DNA of 64,000 nt from Lachnospiraceae bacterium (GCA_017453065.1 JAFTKW010000015.1:62001-126000); one strand, 5' to 3'. Shown: positions 27,783 through 37,354, counted from the stretch's first letter. Notes: generated by a model from the letters alone, not told the origin. Numbers and translations: made by a program.

Positions 27783-29131
27783 TGGGACGTTTATTTGGAA
27801 CTGATGGCGTAAGAGGTTTGGCAAATGAGGAACTGACACCAGTTCTTGCCATGCAGCTTGGCCAGGCAGGAGCGTATGTTCTTACCAAAGAAAAGGAACA
27901 TAAGCCAACCATTATGGTAGGTTGTGATACTCGTATTTCAGGTGATATGTTGGCTAATGCCTTGATGGCAGGAGCTTGCTCTGTGGGAGCGAATTGTATT
28001 TATGTGGGAGTAATGCCTACTCCAGCAGTGGCATACTTGACTCAGAAATACAAAGTGGATGCAGGTGTTGTTATTTCTGCCTCACACAATCCTATGGAAT
28101 TCAACGGAATTAAATTCTTTGATGGCGAGGGATATAAACTTCCAGATGCCATGGAAGATGAGATTGAAGCACTGATTAGAAACAATATGCAGGGAGTGAA
28201 ATTCCCAACAGGCGCAGGAGTAGGTAAAGTGAAGTACCGCACTGACGCTAGAGAAGAGTACATCAATCATTCTATTACTTCTGTGAATGTAGATTTACAG
28301 GGTATGAAAATCGTAGTAGATTGTGCGGAAGGTGCATCTTACTACACTTCTGTAGAAGCACTGAAGGAATTGGGAGCCAATGTAGTGGCTATTCACACCA
28401 ATCCTGACGGCGTAAATATCAACGCAAATTGTGGTTCTACACATATGGAAGAACTTCAGGCCAGAGTAGTAGCTGAAAAGGCACAGGTTGGCCTAGCATT
28501 TGATGGTGACGCCGATAGATTGCTGGCGGTAGATGAGAATGGAAAGATGGTTGACGGAGACCAGATTATGGCTATCGTAGGCAATCATATGCGCAAGCAG
28601 GGCAAACTAAAAAATGATGTCATCGTTGCTACAGTGATGAGTAACCTTGGCTTCTTCTTGATGGCTGAAAAGAATGGAATTAAAGTGGAGCAGACCAAGG
28701 TGGGTGACAGATATGTGCTAGAGCGCATGAAAGAGATTGGAGCTAGCCTTGGAGGCGAGCAGTCGGGCCATGTGATTTTCTTGGACGAAAACACCACTGG
28801 GGATGGACTTCTCAGTGCACTGCATCTGCTTCAAGTTATGGTAGAAACAGGTGAAAAGTTGTCTCAGCTTGCAACCATTATGGATGTAATGCCACAGGCA
28901 CTCGTAAACGCAAAGGTAGCAAATCATAAAAAGGATCATTACATGGAGTATCCTGAGATTGCATCTGCGATTAAAGCAATTACAGATAAATTCGCAGGAG
29001 AAGGAAGAGTGTTGATTCGTCCTTCTGGAACAGAACCGATGGTTCGAGTAATGATTGAGGGCAAAGATCAGGCGCAAATTCAGAAAGAAGCTGAAGATCT
29101 TGCCAACTTAATCCAAGAAATCATGTTTTAA
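27782..29131 (+). CDS. glmM: Phosphoglucosamine mutase GlmM
   Basis: The 449-residue protein is a full-length GlmM. It shows the active-site phosphoserine loop SASHNP (Ser101), the metal-binding loop DGDADR (241-246), the sugar-binding GGEQSGH near 324 and the phosphate loop RPSGTEPMVR near 414. It converts glucosamine-6-phosphate to glucosamine-1-phosphate for UDP-GlcNAc and hence peptidoglycan and surface polysaccharide. In other Firmicutes it also inhibits CdaA, linking wall precursor flow to c-di-AMP. Translation is coupled to cdaR through TAATG. Confidence 0.97.
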   Translation: MGRLFGTDGVRGLANEELTPVLAMQLGQAGAYVLTKEKEHKPTIMVGCDTRISGDMLANALMAGACSVGANCIYVGVMPTPAVAYLTQKYKVDAGVVISASHNPMEFNGIKFFDGEGYKLPDAMEDEIEALIRNNMQGVKFPTGAGVGKVKYRTDAREEYINHSITSVNVDLQGMKIVVDCAEGASYYTSVEALKELGANVVAIHTNPDGVNINANCGSTHMEELQARVVAEKAQVGLAFDGDADRLLAVDENGKMVDGDQIMAIVGNHMRKQGKLKNDVIVATVMSNLGFFLMAEKNGIKVEQTKVGDRYVLERMKEIGASLGGEQSGHVIFLDENTTGDGLLSALHLLQVMVETGEKLSQLATIMDVMPQALVNAKVANHKKDHYMEYPEIASAIKAITDKFAGEGRVLIRPSGTEPMVRVMIEGKDQAQIQKEAEDLANLIQEIMF

Positions 29132-29148
29132 CTAAGGAGGACATATAC

Positions 29149-29412
29149 ATGGTTAGTCAAAAGGTTGTTATAAAGAATCCTACAGGTCTTCATTTGCGAC
29201 CAGCAGGAATCTTGTGTAAGGAGGCAATGAAGTTCAAGTGCTTGATTACTTTTACCTCTAGAGATAACACAGCCAATGCGAAGAGTGTACTCAGTGTTCT
29301 TGGTGCTTGTGTAAAGTGCGGAGATGAAGTTACATTTACCTGCGAAGGTGAAGATGAGGAAAATGCACTTCGCAGTCTGGTGGAACTAGTAGAGAGCGGA
29401 CTGGGTGAATAA
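29149..29412 (+). CDS. ptsH: HPr family phosphocarrier protein
   Basis: The 87-residue protein is HPr-sized. His15 lies in TGLHLRPAG with Arg17 in place, the site phosphorylated by enzyme I. Ser46 lies in ANAKSVLSVL, the position used by HPr kinase in Firmicutes for catabolite control. Both sites argue for a functional HPr and against a Crh-type protein. It follows glmM by 17 bases with AAGGAGG. No ptsI is nearby, and the terminator after it closes the unit. It could be the main HPr or one of several copies. Confidence 0.85.
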   Translation: MVSQKVVIKNPTGLHLRPAGILCKEAMKFKCLITFTSRDNTANAKSVLSVLGACVKCGDEVTFTCEGEDEENALRSLVELVESGLGE

Positions 29413-29445
29413 AGAATTAATGCTTTAAAAGTATGGAAATAAGAG

Positions 29446-29480
29446 AGCACCTAAGAGATATCTTCTTGGGTGCTTTTCTT
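29446..29480 (+). terminator. Terminator after the HPr gene
   Basis: GCACCTAAGA (47-56 in this hundred) pairs with TCTTGGGTGC, one G-T pair, loop of seven, then TTTTCTT. The next gene starts only 30 bases later. Confidence 0.75.
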
Positions 29481-29510
29481 GAAGAAACGTTTGTCTGGGA
29501 GGATGGGCTA

Positions 29511-31835
29511 ATGTGGCAGAAAATCAAGGATATGCATATGGAAAAGAAGAGATCTTTTCGCATGCTTTTGATAATGGAATTGTGTCTACTGGTTGCTGGC
29601 GTGATTGGCCTGTTTGGAAAAGATGACGTGTACTATTTTGATTCCCATGAAATGGTAAGCAGTGTTGGGGGTTATTCCCAGGAGAAGGAAGGATATTTCT
29701 TGGATGAGTCTTGTGGCGCTGTTTCTGGCGCGGTGAAACTTGGTGGTATTAGTTTGCCTCGAGGAGTCTATACGGTGTCACTATATTATGAGACCGATAC
29801 CTTTATGGGAAATATGTGTAACATGACAGATCTTGCTCCACAGTACAAGACCTTCTTGTGTAATGGAGAGCATTTGTATGAAGGGCTGGGTGTTACAGAT
29901 TTTCAAGTCTGGGTATTGAAAGACAAAGAGAATTTGGCTTTGACTGTAGATTATGGCGGGACAGGCTATCTGCTGGTTCAGGGCTTGGAAATTGCACAGA
30001 GTAATGCTTTGTCTCGTATTTTTCTGTTTTGCGTAATCCTAGGCGCGTTGTCTGTGAATGCTTGCTATGTATATGTCATGTACGACAAAACATATGTAAT
30101 AGATAGAAAAGACAAAAATATTTTGGCAGGACTCGTTTTGGTTATTGCATTTGCTTCCTTGCCCTTGATGGTGGACGGCATGCAGAGCAATGCAGACCTG
30201 GTCTTTCACTTGATGCGAGTGGCGGGAATTAAGGATGGACTGCAGATGGGACAGTTTCCGCTGCGAATAGCACCGGAATGGCAACAGGGTTATGGTTATG
30301 CCTGCTCGATTTTTTATGGAGATACGCTGCTTTATATAGCAGGATTTCTAAGATGGCTAGGTTTTTCACTTATTACAAGCTATCGTTTGTTTGTATTGAT
30401 AGTCAATGGGATGACAGTTTTGATAGCATATTACTGCTTCCAAAAGATGTTCCGTGACAAATATGTAGGTTTGATGTGTTCGGCAGTGTATACCCTGTCA
30501 ATCTACCGCGTTGCAAAGCTTTATGTTAATGGGGCTTTTGGAGAGGCCTGCGCCAATGTGTTTCTCCCTTTGATAGTATATGGTTTTTATCGTGTGTTTA
30601 CGGAGGATATCGAGGATAAAAAGTATGGAAGAGCTTGGATACCGCTGACCATAGGATTTGCGGGATTGGTACAATCGCACCTTCTGACAGGAGAATTAAC
30701 GGGCCTCTTTACTATATTATTGTGCCTTGCGATGTGGAAAAAGGTATTCCGTGCAAGAACCTTTACTGTGCTTGCCAAGACGGTTATCTACAGCGTACTG
30801 TCATCTCTTTGGTTCCTGGTGCCATTTGTGGACTATATGCTAAGGGGCGACTTTGTGATTCAAAACGTTGCGGAAAGAGAGATTCAGTATAGAGGAGTAC
30901 AACTTGCGCAACTATTTTCCGTCTTTTTCAATAGAGGAAATAACGTGTTTTATTACAACAACGGCTTGAGCGATGCACAGCCAAGCGGTATAGGTATTGC
31001 GCTTTGGCTGCCACTGGTGGTGTTTGTGGGAATTCTTTACTTCCGTAAAACAAAGGGGCTTAGCTCAAAGGACCTAAAAGTGGGCAAGATTGCGGCTGCT
31101 TTTGGCGGACTTGCAATGTGCATGACACTTTTGGCTTTTCCTTGGGACAAGATACAGTTTTTGTCATCTATTTCCAAGACGTTGGTTTCTTCTCTGCAGT
31201 TTCCGAATCGTTTCTTAATCATTGCATCGGTTTGCCTGACTGTGGTTTGCGGTGTAGTGATGAAATGGGCAATGAACACATGGGGACAGAAAGGGCTGGT
31301 AACTTGCGTGGCAGGCATTGTGGCTCTGCTGTTAGTTAGTACCGTATATCTCATGAATGATATGGTATACAACAATAGTGGATATTTGGTTTATGATGAG
31401 GAGTGCATCGGAAGTGGATATGTGGCTGGAGGAGAGTATCTTCCTTATGGCACAGATGCCAGCCAGCTGATGTATGGAAAGCTAAATTATGATGAAGGAA
31501 TAGAGATTGCAGATTATTCAAAAACGGGCCTGAATATAGACCTTACCTGCCGAAATCTGGGCCAGCAGGATGGCAGAATTGAGCTACCTTTACTGTACTA
31601 TTGGGGCTACAAAGCGCAGGATGCAGTGACGGGTGAAGAAATGCAAGTGTTCAAAGGAACAAACAACGTAGTAAGCGTGGTGGTTCCTTCTGGATATGAG
31701 GGTCAGCTGAAGGTTGGGTTTGAAAGCCCATGGTACTGGCGCATGGCAGAACTGGTAAGTGTTCTAGTGGTCCTAGGATTGGGCGTGAGCGTGTATATTC
31801 AAAAAAGAAAGGAAATGAGTGGGCATGAAGCTTAA
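29511..31835 (+). CDS. Polytopic membrane protein, PTPS-related/GT-C-like (1 of 3)
   Basis: The 774-residue protein has an N-terminal membrane helix, an extracytoplasmic beta-rich domain (about 35-165), then about twelve membrane helices and a short C-terminal soluble part. The motif HLMRVAGIKDGLQMGQFPLR near 226 and VYTLSIYRVAKLY near 326 recur in the next genes. The pattern suits the PF10131-type (6-pyruvoyl-tetrahydropterin synthase-related) membrane family, which is GT-C-like and unproven in function. The start at 29511 follows GGGAGG; starting at 29433 would run through the terminator. It is the first of three tandem relatives. Confidence 0.65.
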   Translation: MWQKIKDMHMEKKRSFRMLLIMELCLLVAGVIGLFGKDDVYYFDSHEMVSSVGGYSQEKEGYFLDESCGAVSGAVKLGGISLPRGVYTVSLYYETDTFMGNMCNMTDLAPQYKTFLCNGEHLYEGLGVTDFQVWVLKDKENLALTVDYGGTGYLLVQGLEIAQSNALSRIFLFCVILGALSVNACYVYVMYDKTYVIDRKDKNILAGLVLVIAFASLPLMVDGMQSNADLVFHLMRVAGIKDGLQMGQFPLRIAPEWQQGYGYACSIFYGDTLLYIAGFLRWLGFSLITSYRLFVLIVNGMTVLIAYYCFQKMFRDKYVGLMCSAVYTLSIYRVAKLYVNGAFGEACANVFLPLIVYGFYRVFTEDIEDKKYGRAWIPLTIGFAGLVQSHLLTGELTGLFTILLCLAMWKKVFRARTFTVLAKTVIYSVLSSLWFLVPFVDYMLRGDFVIQNVAEREIQYRGVQLAQLFSVFFNRGNNVFYYNNGLSDAQPSGIGIALWLPLVVFVGILYFRKTKGLSSKDLKVGKIAAAFGGLAMCMTLLAFPWDKIQFLSSISKTLVSSLQFPNRFLIIASVCLTVVCGVVMKWAMNTWGQKGLVTCVAGIVALLLVSTVYLMNDMVYNNSGYLVYDEECIGSGYVAGGEYLPYGTDASQLMYGKLNYDEGIEIADYSKTGLNIDLTCRNLGQQDGRIELPLLYYWGYKAQDAVTGEEMQVFKGTNNVVSVVVPSGYEGQLKVGFESPWYWRMAELVSVLVVLGLGVSVYIQKRKEMSGHEA

Positions 31836-33348
31836 GAATAAGGCGAACTGGATATGTGCGGCTTTGGCGCTTTTGTGGCTGCTGATTTCACTTCCGCTTT
31901 TTTTGAACTATTGCATGGAAGGAATGGAGTTACAGTACCATTTGCTTAGAATTGAGGGGCTGAAGGAAGGCTTGCTTTCGGGCCAATTCCCAGTGCGAAT
32001 CCAGCCTAATTGGATGAACGGAGAGGGGTATCCGGTTTCTATTTTTGAAGGAGATACTTTTTTGATGCTGCCTGTGCTGTTTCGAGTGGTGGGATTGTCA
32101 GTTCAAATGGCTTATCGCTTGATGCTCGCAGTGTTAAACGTGGTGGCTATTTGGATAGCCTACAGTAGCTTTAAAGGCATGTTTGGAGATCCTGCAATTG
32201 GGCTGATAGGTAGCCTTTTGTATGTGTGTGCACCTTATCGATTGGATGCGTTGTATGCAAAAGCGGATTTGGGGGAGAGCATAGCCATTTGCTTCTTGCC
32301 GATGGTTTTGTATGGGTGCTTCCGATTATTAACTCAAAATGGCACAATGCCAGAGAACAAATATACGTGGTTGTATATAACAGTTGGAATGAGTGCTGTG
32401 TTCCAGGCGCACATGACTTCTTTTGAAATTGCTCTTTTCCTGTTTGTTTTGTTGTGCGTGGCTGGCTGGAAGAAAGTGTTTCGCAGGGAATCCATTTGTC
32501 ACTTGTGCAAGGCTGCTGGCGCCTTTTTAGTGCTAAATGCTTGGCTATTGATACCTCTTGTAGACTATTTGCTTCACAAGGATTTGAGATTTAAGTGGGG
32601 GAGCAGTGCGATTCAAAGCAAAGGAGTGTATTGGCTTCACTATTTGACTACGTTTTTTGTGAATGGCGACAGCAGAGAGTTTGGCCAGCAGCGAATGGCG
32701 GGGACGGCCGCGCTTGGGATAGGTTTTGCGCTGACTTGTTTGATACTTGTATATGCATGGATGCTGTTTGTGGGCAAATACAGAGAAGCGAGAAAGACAG
32801 AGCCTCTCTGGGGATTTGCGTCTAAGGTGGCTGTGGTGAGTGCGATTGTGATTTGGATGAGTACACAGTACTTCCCTTGGGATCTTTTGAGAAGTGAGAG
32901 TCGAATCGTTCAAATGCTGACAGTAGGACTAAAATCACCAGCAAAATTTCTCCCTGTGGCAACTGTGGGCCTTTCTTTCTTGGGCTGCATTCTTTTATGG
33001 CAAATAAAGAGGGCAGAACCACAGAAGGTTTTTGCCTTTGTGATGGCGGCTGTGATCGGTTTGAGTATGACAACTACAGAAGTTTTGCTGGTGGACTATA
33101 TGGAAAACCGAAGTGCACAGTACATTTATGAGGAAGAAGATTTGGATACCATGCAGATTTTAGATGGGGACTATCTGTTTTTAAGTCCAGATGCCAATGA
33201 GCGAAACATGCATACAGATGTAAATGTATGGTATTGGAGAGTTGCCGAGGTGATGTCTGCGATAGGATGGATTGCGCTGGGGACAGGAATGGTTGCTAGA
33301 GCTTGGAGGCACTGCGGAAAAGAGGATTGTTATGTGGAAAAAATCTGA
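31819..33348 (+). CDS. Polytopic membrane protein, PTPS-related/GT-C-like (2 of 3)
   Basis: The 509-residue protein lacks the N-terminal extracytoplasmic domain of its neighbour but keeps the membrane core. HLLRIEGLKEGLLSGQFPVR near 41 and VCAPYRLDALY near 137 match the first copy. About twelve helices are predicted, with a short C-terminal part. The GTG at 31819 has AAGGA five bases upstream; ATG 31825 is the alternative. The start lies inside the end of the previous gene, so the two are translationally coupled. Function is unknown; use of a lipid-linked sugar or transfer of a surface modification is only inferred from fold. Confidence 0.62.
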   Translation: MGMKLKNKANWICAALALLWLLISLPLFLNYCMEGMELQYHLLRIEGLKEGLLSGQFPVRIQPNWMNGEGYPVSIFEGDTFLMLPVLFRVVGLSVQMAYRLMLAVLNVVAIWIAYSSFKGMFGDPAIGLIGSLLYVCAPYRLDALYAKADLGESIAICFLPMVLYGCFRLLTQNGTMPENKYTWLYITVGMSAVFQAHMTSFEIALFLFVLLCVAGWKKVFRRESICHLCKAAGAFLVLNAWLLIPLVDYLLHKDLRFKWGSSAIQSKGVYWLHYLTTFFVNGDSREFGQQRMAGTAALGIGFALTCLILVYAWMLFVGKYREARKTEPLWGFASKVAVVSAIVIWMSTQYFPWDLLRSESRIVQMLTVGLKSPAKFLPVATVGLSFLGCILLWQIKRAEPQKVFAFVMAAVIGLSMTTTEVLLVDYMENRSAQYIYEEEDLDTMQILDGDYLFLSPDANERNMHTDVNVWYWRVAEVMSAIGWIALGTGMVARAWRHCGKEDCYVEKI

Positions 33349-34480
33349 GATATTTAAGAGTCGCAAGTTCCAGATATGGATTCTTGCACAGCTCTGCGCA
33401 CTTGCATTGGGGCTACTTGGTATACTGGGTGGCGATGAAGTGGTGTATCGTCAGGAACTTCAAACAGAAATAACTAGTGAGGCAATGGACTTGGCGGGAC
33501 TAGCCCTTTCGCCAGGCTCATATGAGGTGTTTCTGTCCTATGAAACTACAGAAGATAAGTTAAATTCCGTGGGTGTGTATGCGGCGGATGCACCTCTCTA
33601 TGGTTTGCTGACAAACGAGGTGTATTTGTCTGCCAAGGCGGATAACTGTAGATTTCAGTTCTATGCGATGGATTGGTTGGGTGAAGCAGATGCACTGCTG
33701 ATTAAGATTAAATGTAATGGAGAGCAAAAGTTACTTATAAAAGATGTCGAAGTAGTGAAAACCACAGATGCTTACCTGGCCTGTACTGTAAGCGCACTTG
33801 CCCTTTTCCTGTTGATGGACTGGTTGATTATGCTGTATGTATACATGGGCAGATATGAGGTTTCGGTGATTAAGAAATTGACATGGTTTGGTCTTCCGAC
33901 AGCAGCTCTTGTTGCTTCTGCACCTGTACTGGTGGATTATATAGTGGCAAGCGGCCAGATTCCATCTTTGATTCAGAGGATTGAAATTCTGGCAGATGGG
34001 TTGGCGAGCGAGATTCGCCTGGGAGATATCCCGCTGTTATTTCCTGCTTTGCTTAGAATACTGGGCTTTCCTATGACTGCGGCGTATTCTATCTATATTA
34101 TTGGTTTGAATGTTGTAACAACCTATCTTTTGTATTGGCTGCTGAAACAGATTTTTAGAAATGGTTATATAGGTATGGTTGGGGCAGTATTGTATATCGT
34201 TTCTCCGTACCGATTAGATGCGCTATTTAGCCAGGTGGGAACGGATGATTATTTCGGAAATATAATGTTTGCACTTTTGGTGGCATTGATAGGATGTGTA
34301 TTGGGAAATTGGTTGAACAAACATTTTTGTAAGAATGTGAAAATGGTGTACTTTGGGGCACTCTTGTTAAGTAGTTTGTTTTGGTCGATTCTCCATTCTA
34401 GCAATATTTTGAATCAGGAAACTATCATGCTACGTCCGTATACGATAGAGAGCTTTGTGGATGTAGAAAGTCAAAAATAA
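33332..34480 (+). CDS. Shortened PTPS-related membrane protein (3 of 3)
   Basis: This 382-residue protein has the N-terminal helix and extracytoplasmic domain of the first copy (SPGSYEVFLSYET near 60) and the first half of the membrane core (IEILADGLASEIRLGDIPLL near 218, VSPYRLDALF near 292), but ends shortly after. It lacks the second half of the helices and the C-terminal part seen in the other two. It may be a truncated relic or a subunit that works with the neighbour. AGAGGA lies five bases before the start, which is inside the preceding gene. A bidirectional terminator follows. Confidence 0.58.
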   Translation: MWKKSEIFKSRKFQIWILAQLCALALGLLGILGGDEVVYRQELQTEITSEAMDLAGLALSPGSYEVFLSYETTEDKLNSVGVYAADAPLYGLLTNEVYLSAKADNCRFQFYAMDWLGEADALLIKIKCNGEQKLLIKDVEVVKTTDAYLACTVSALALFLLMDWLIMLYVYMGRYEVSVIKKLTWFGLPTAALVASAPVLVDYIVASGQIPSLIQRIEILADGLASEIRLGDIPLLFPALLRILGFPMTAAYSIYIIGLNVVTTYLLYWLLKQIFRNGYIGMVGAVLYIVSPYRLDALFSQVGTDDYFGNIMFALLVALIGCVLGNWLNKHFCKNVKMVYFGALLLSSLFWSILHSSNILNQETIMLRPYTIESFVDVESQK

Positions 34481-34487
34481 TGGAATG

Positions 34488-34521
34488 AAAAAAGCACCTA
34501 AGATTTATTCTTAGGTGCTTT
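34488..34521. terminator. Bidirectional terminator between convergent genes
   Basis: A perfect 13-bp stem AAAGCACCTAAGA (34491-34503) with its complement (34509-34521), loop of five, has A-rich flank on the left and T-rich on the right. It can end the membrane-protein unit and the lipoprotein gene on the other strand. Confidence 0.8.
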
Positions 34522-34536
34522 GACTTTGTATATAGA

Positions 34537-35703
34537 TTAGTCAAGTACTACGTTTCTGCCTTCCTGAGCGATTGCGATGAATGTTTTGCCAGGATTCAGC
34601 ATGATTTCGTTGCCGTTGTCATCATAGTATTTGGTAGGAGCGAAGTCGCTCTCTTTTTCCCATGTGATATGGATTGCTTTACCGCCTGTAATATAGTAGC
34701 CATCCATGGTGTCGTCTACTAACTGGAATTTCAGGTACTTGTTGTCAGGCTGATATTCCCATTTGGTGTTCTGAACAATAATGTTGGTGAAAGAAAGCTG
34801 CTCGCCTGATACTGCATCAACATGTGCGTTTCCGTAGAGGAATTTCAGGTATGTGCCTGTTTCCTCATCGTACTGCAAGGAAGTACGAGTGGTAGTGAAT
34901 ACCTTGGACAAATCAACTTTTTCAGCGTCCATCGCGCCTGCGTAAGTGGACAAATCTGTCTGGCCGAATTGGAAACGATCTTCATGGTAGTAAGAGTTAC
35001 GATGCTCTAAAGAGTAACCAGCTTTTTTTGCATATTTCTGAATGCTTTCGCCGTCAGTAAAGCCGTTGTGGATAGTAGCCTTCTCACCTTCAGGTCTCCA
35101 GAATGCGCCAGCACCAATTGCAGGTGCACTCAAATCTGTTGTACCAATCTGAACTGCAGAGAGATATTCATAGCCCTCTGTCTTGGCAAGTGGCACAAGA
35201 TAGAAAGGACCACCCCAGTGAATCATGATAGCATCGTATTCCATGCAGAGATATCCATAATAGTCACGGCAACTACGGATATTTCCAATCTGCTCAAGGT
35301 TATGCCAATCATGGATAAGCCCCATCTGTCTGGACATGTTTCCTTCTTCCATTACTTCATAAAGAACATCAGCATCACCGATATGATACTGAGGCTGTGA
35401 ACCTTTGTCAGTAGGGAACATAACAGCAATTGGTCTAAGTTCCGCTAATTCTTCAGAGATAGCCATACCGGAAAGGTAACTAGCTACCATGCCCTCAGGA
35501 ATCTCTGTTCCTGGAACACTAGGAGTAACCTCTGGCTCGCTGGAAGGTTCCTCAGATGACTCCACTTCGCTACTGCTTGGTAACTCGTCGATAATAACAT
35601 CAGAAGGGCTGAGTACTTCATTGCCTTCAGGCTGTTTTCCGCATCCAGCAAAGAGCAAAGAGCAAGTCAATGCAAGCAATAATAATACTTTGCATTTTTT
35701 CAT
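34537..35703 (-). CDS. yerB: DUF3048 lipoprotein (YerB-like)
   Basis: The 388-residue protein starts with a lipoprotein signal (lipobox LLFAGCGK, Cys21), a Ser/Glu/Pro-rich disordered linker (about 25-68) and the two-part DUF3048 domain: RPIAVMFPTDKG near 91, YHIGDADVLYEVMEEGNMSR near 106 and a later beta domain (KTFIAIAQEG at the end). YerB-type lipoproteins are attached to the outer face of the membrane; structure suggests ligand or peptide binding but the role is unknown. The gene stands alone on the minus strand with its own promoter and the shared terminator. Confidence 0.85.
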   Translation of the reverse strand: MKKCKVLLLLALTCSLLFAGCGKQPEGNEVLSPSDVIIDELPSSSEVESSEEPSSEPEVTPSVPGTEIPEGMVASYLSGMAISEELAELRPIAVMFPTDKGSQPQYHIGDADVLYEVMEEGNMSRQMGLIHDWHNLEQIGNIRSCRDYYGYLCMEYDAIMIHWGGPFYLVPLAKTEGYEYLSAVQIGTTDLSAPAIGAGAFWRPEGEKATIHNGFTDGESIQKYAKKAGYSLEHRNSYYHEDRFQFGQTDLSTYAGAMDAEKVDLSKVFTTTRTSLQYDEETGTYLKFLYGNAHVDAVSGEQLSFTNIIVQNTKWEYQPDNKYLKFQLVDDTMDGYYITGGKAIHITWEKESDFAPTKYYDDNGNEIMLNPGKTFIAIAQEGRNVVLD

Positions 35704-35742
35704 GATAGTTCCTCACTTTCGTTTGTAAATCAATTATTTTAA

Positions 35743-35772
35743 AGTATAAGAATATTGCAACACACAATACAA
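35743..35772 (-). promoter_or_regulatory. Candidate promoter of the DUF3048 lipoprotein
   Basis: On the minus strand TTGTAT (35772-35767) and TATACT (35748-35743) are separated by 18 bases, about 40 bases before the start codon. The -35 is weak, the -10 good. Confidence 0.4.
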
Positions 35773-35816
35773 AATTATTCTAACATAAAAAGACTTTTAA
35801 GTCATCACAAAAATCC

Positions 35817-36269
35817 TTAAGAACATATTAAAATTGCAAGTGCTATACCTAAGATTCCGCCTACTAAAACCTGGAAAGGGGTGTGGCCTACAAACTCCTT
35901 GAGTTTGTCCTGTGGGGGCATATCACTGCCCATATCGTCCAATACTTTAAGTAAGTCGTTCAGAACCTTGGCCTGAATGCCTGTCTCACGTCTTACACCG
36001 ATGGCATCGTACATGACAATCAGTGCCAAGAAAAAGCATATAGCGAATTCTGTGCTTCCTATTCCGTGCACCATATAAGCGGACGTGGTGAGTGCGCAAA
36101 CGGTGGCGGAATGAGAACTTGGCATACCACCGCTACCAACCAATCGTTCCACTACAAATTTTTTGGTAAAAAATAAGTGAATCAAGGTTTTGAGAACTTG
36201 GGCAACAGTCCAGCCTACAGCCCCAGATACTAAAATTCGATTAGCCAGTACTTGTTCTAGAAGTTCCAT
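35817..36269 (-). CDS. Divergent PAP2 family protein (YuiD-like)
   Basis: The 150-residue membrane protein has about four or five helices and the divergent-PAP2 motifs GSGGMPSSHSATVCAL near 45-60 and a later DAIGVRRETGIQAKVLN near 88-104. The SSH and GVRRE elements correspond to the phosphatase sites of PAP2 proteins in degenerate form. The substrate is unknown; a lipid phosphate is likely from family. The ATG at 36269 is used, with AAGGGGG 11 bases upstream; a TTG at 36290 would overlap that ribosome site. It is divergent from the glycosyltransferase at 36420. Confidence 0.85.
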   Translation of the reverse strand: MELLEQVLANRILVSGAVGWTVAQVLKTLIHLFFTKKFVVERLVGSGGMPSSHSATVCALTTSAYMVHGIGSTEFAICFFLALIVMYDAIGVRRETGIQAKVLNDLLKVLDDMGSDMPPQDKLKEFVGHTPFQVLVGGILGIALAILICS

Positions 36270-36357
36270 TGTATACTTTACCCCCTTCAAAAACGTACAA
36301 AGGAAAGTATAGCACTAAATTTCCTTCTGTTCAAGTAAAAAGGGGAAGGAGCGCACA

Positions 36358-36386
36358 TAGACAAATGGGGACAAATTTGTTATTCT
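36358..36386 (+). promoter_or_regulatory. Candidate promoter of the DPM1-type glycosyltransferase
   Basis: TAGACA (36358-36363) and TATTCT (36381-36386) lie 17 bases apart, 34 bases before the start codon. Confidence 0.45.
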
Positions 36387-36419
36387 AAATAAAAGTAGAC
36401 GATAGATAGGAGAGAAACT

Positions 36420-37349
36420 ATGAGTTTGCTGAGTGTGATTATTCCGTGCTACAACGAGCAGGAGAATGTACCCTTCTTTTATGAAGAATTTTTGAAAAAT
36501 GAAGCCTTCTTCCGAGAAAGAGGAATGGATTTTGAATTAATATATGTAAACGATGGCTCCAGAGACGCAACGGTTGCAGAAATCAAGAAGTTACACGAGA
36601 AGGATTCTAGGGTGCGCCTTATTTCTTTTTCCAGAAATTTTGGGAAAGAGGCTGCTATGTATGCGGGCCTAGAAAAGAGCAAGGGCGACTATGTTGTAAT
36701 TATGGATGTGGATCTTCAGGATCCCCCTTCTTTGTTGCCTGAAATGTTTGCAGGGATTGATGAGGGCTATGACTGCGTGGCAACCAGAAGGGTCAGTCGC
36801 AAGGGAGAACCGCCAATCCGCTCCTTCTTTGCGCGCAGATTTTATCGTTTAATGAAACATATATCCAAAACAGAAATCATGGATGGGGCCAGAGATTATC
36901 GTCTGATGACCAGACAGGTAGTGGATGCCATTGTTTCCATGAGAGAATACAACCGCTTTACAAAGGGTATCTTTGGATGGGTTGGATTTGAAACCAAATG
37001 GATTGAGTATGAAAATATTGAAAGGGCGAAGGGAGAGACGAAGTGGAATTTCTGGAAACTTCTGATTTACTCCATCGACGGAATTACTGCTTTTTCCACC
37101 ATGCCACTTTCTGTTGCTGCCTTTATGGGAGTGTTCTTCTGCCTGGTAGCACTTCTTCTGATTGTGTTTATTGTGGTGCGAACATTGATTTTTGGCGATC
37201 CTGTAAGCGGTTGGCCATCCTTGGTGTGCATTATATCCATGATTAGTGGCGTGCAACTTTTTTGTATCGGTATTGTTGGACAGTATCTGGCGAAAACCTA
37301 CATGGAAGTGAAAAATCGTCCGATTTATTTAGTAAAAGAAGAAATATAG
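36420..37349 (+). CDS. DPM1/GtrB-type family 2 glycosyltransferase
   Basis: The 309-residue protein has a GT2 domain (SVIIPCYNEQENVP at the start, VNDGSRDAT near 42, MDVDLQDPP near 97-105 with the DXD-like site) and two C-terminal membrane helices (about 228-255 and 265-290). The GMVGQYLAKTY-like end (IVGQYLAKTYMEVK) is typical of bactoprenol glucosyltransferases. It should transfer a sugar from UDP or GDP to undecaprenyl phosphate at the inner face, supplying GT-C enzymes outside. The GT-C-like proteins nearby would be plausible users. It lies just upstream of the Spo0A-domain gene. Confidence 0.88.
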   Translation: MSLLSVIIPCYNEQENVPFFYEEFLKNEAFFRERGMDFELIYVNDGSRDATVAEIKKLHEKDSRVRLISFSRNFGKEAAMYAGLEKSKGDYVVIMDVDLQDPPSLLPEMFAGIDEGYDCVATRRVSRKGEPPIRSFFARRFYRLMKHISKTEIMDGARDYRLMTRQVVDAIVSMREYNRFTKGIFGWVGFETKWIEYENIERAKGETKWNFWKLLIYSIDGITAFSTMPLSVAAFMGVFFCLVALLLIVFIVVRTLIFGDPVSGWPSLVCIISMISGVQLFCIGIVGQYLAKTYMEVKNRPIYLVKEEI

Positions 37350-37354
37350 CCTTT

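Noticed and set aside
29433-29510. Longer N-terminus for the first GT-C-like membrane protein
   Set aside because: The extension is translated from the terminator hairpin after the HPr gene.
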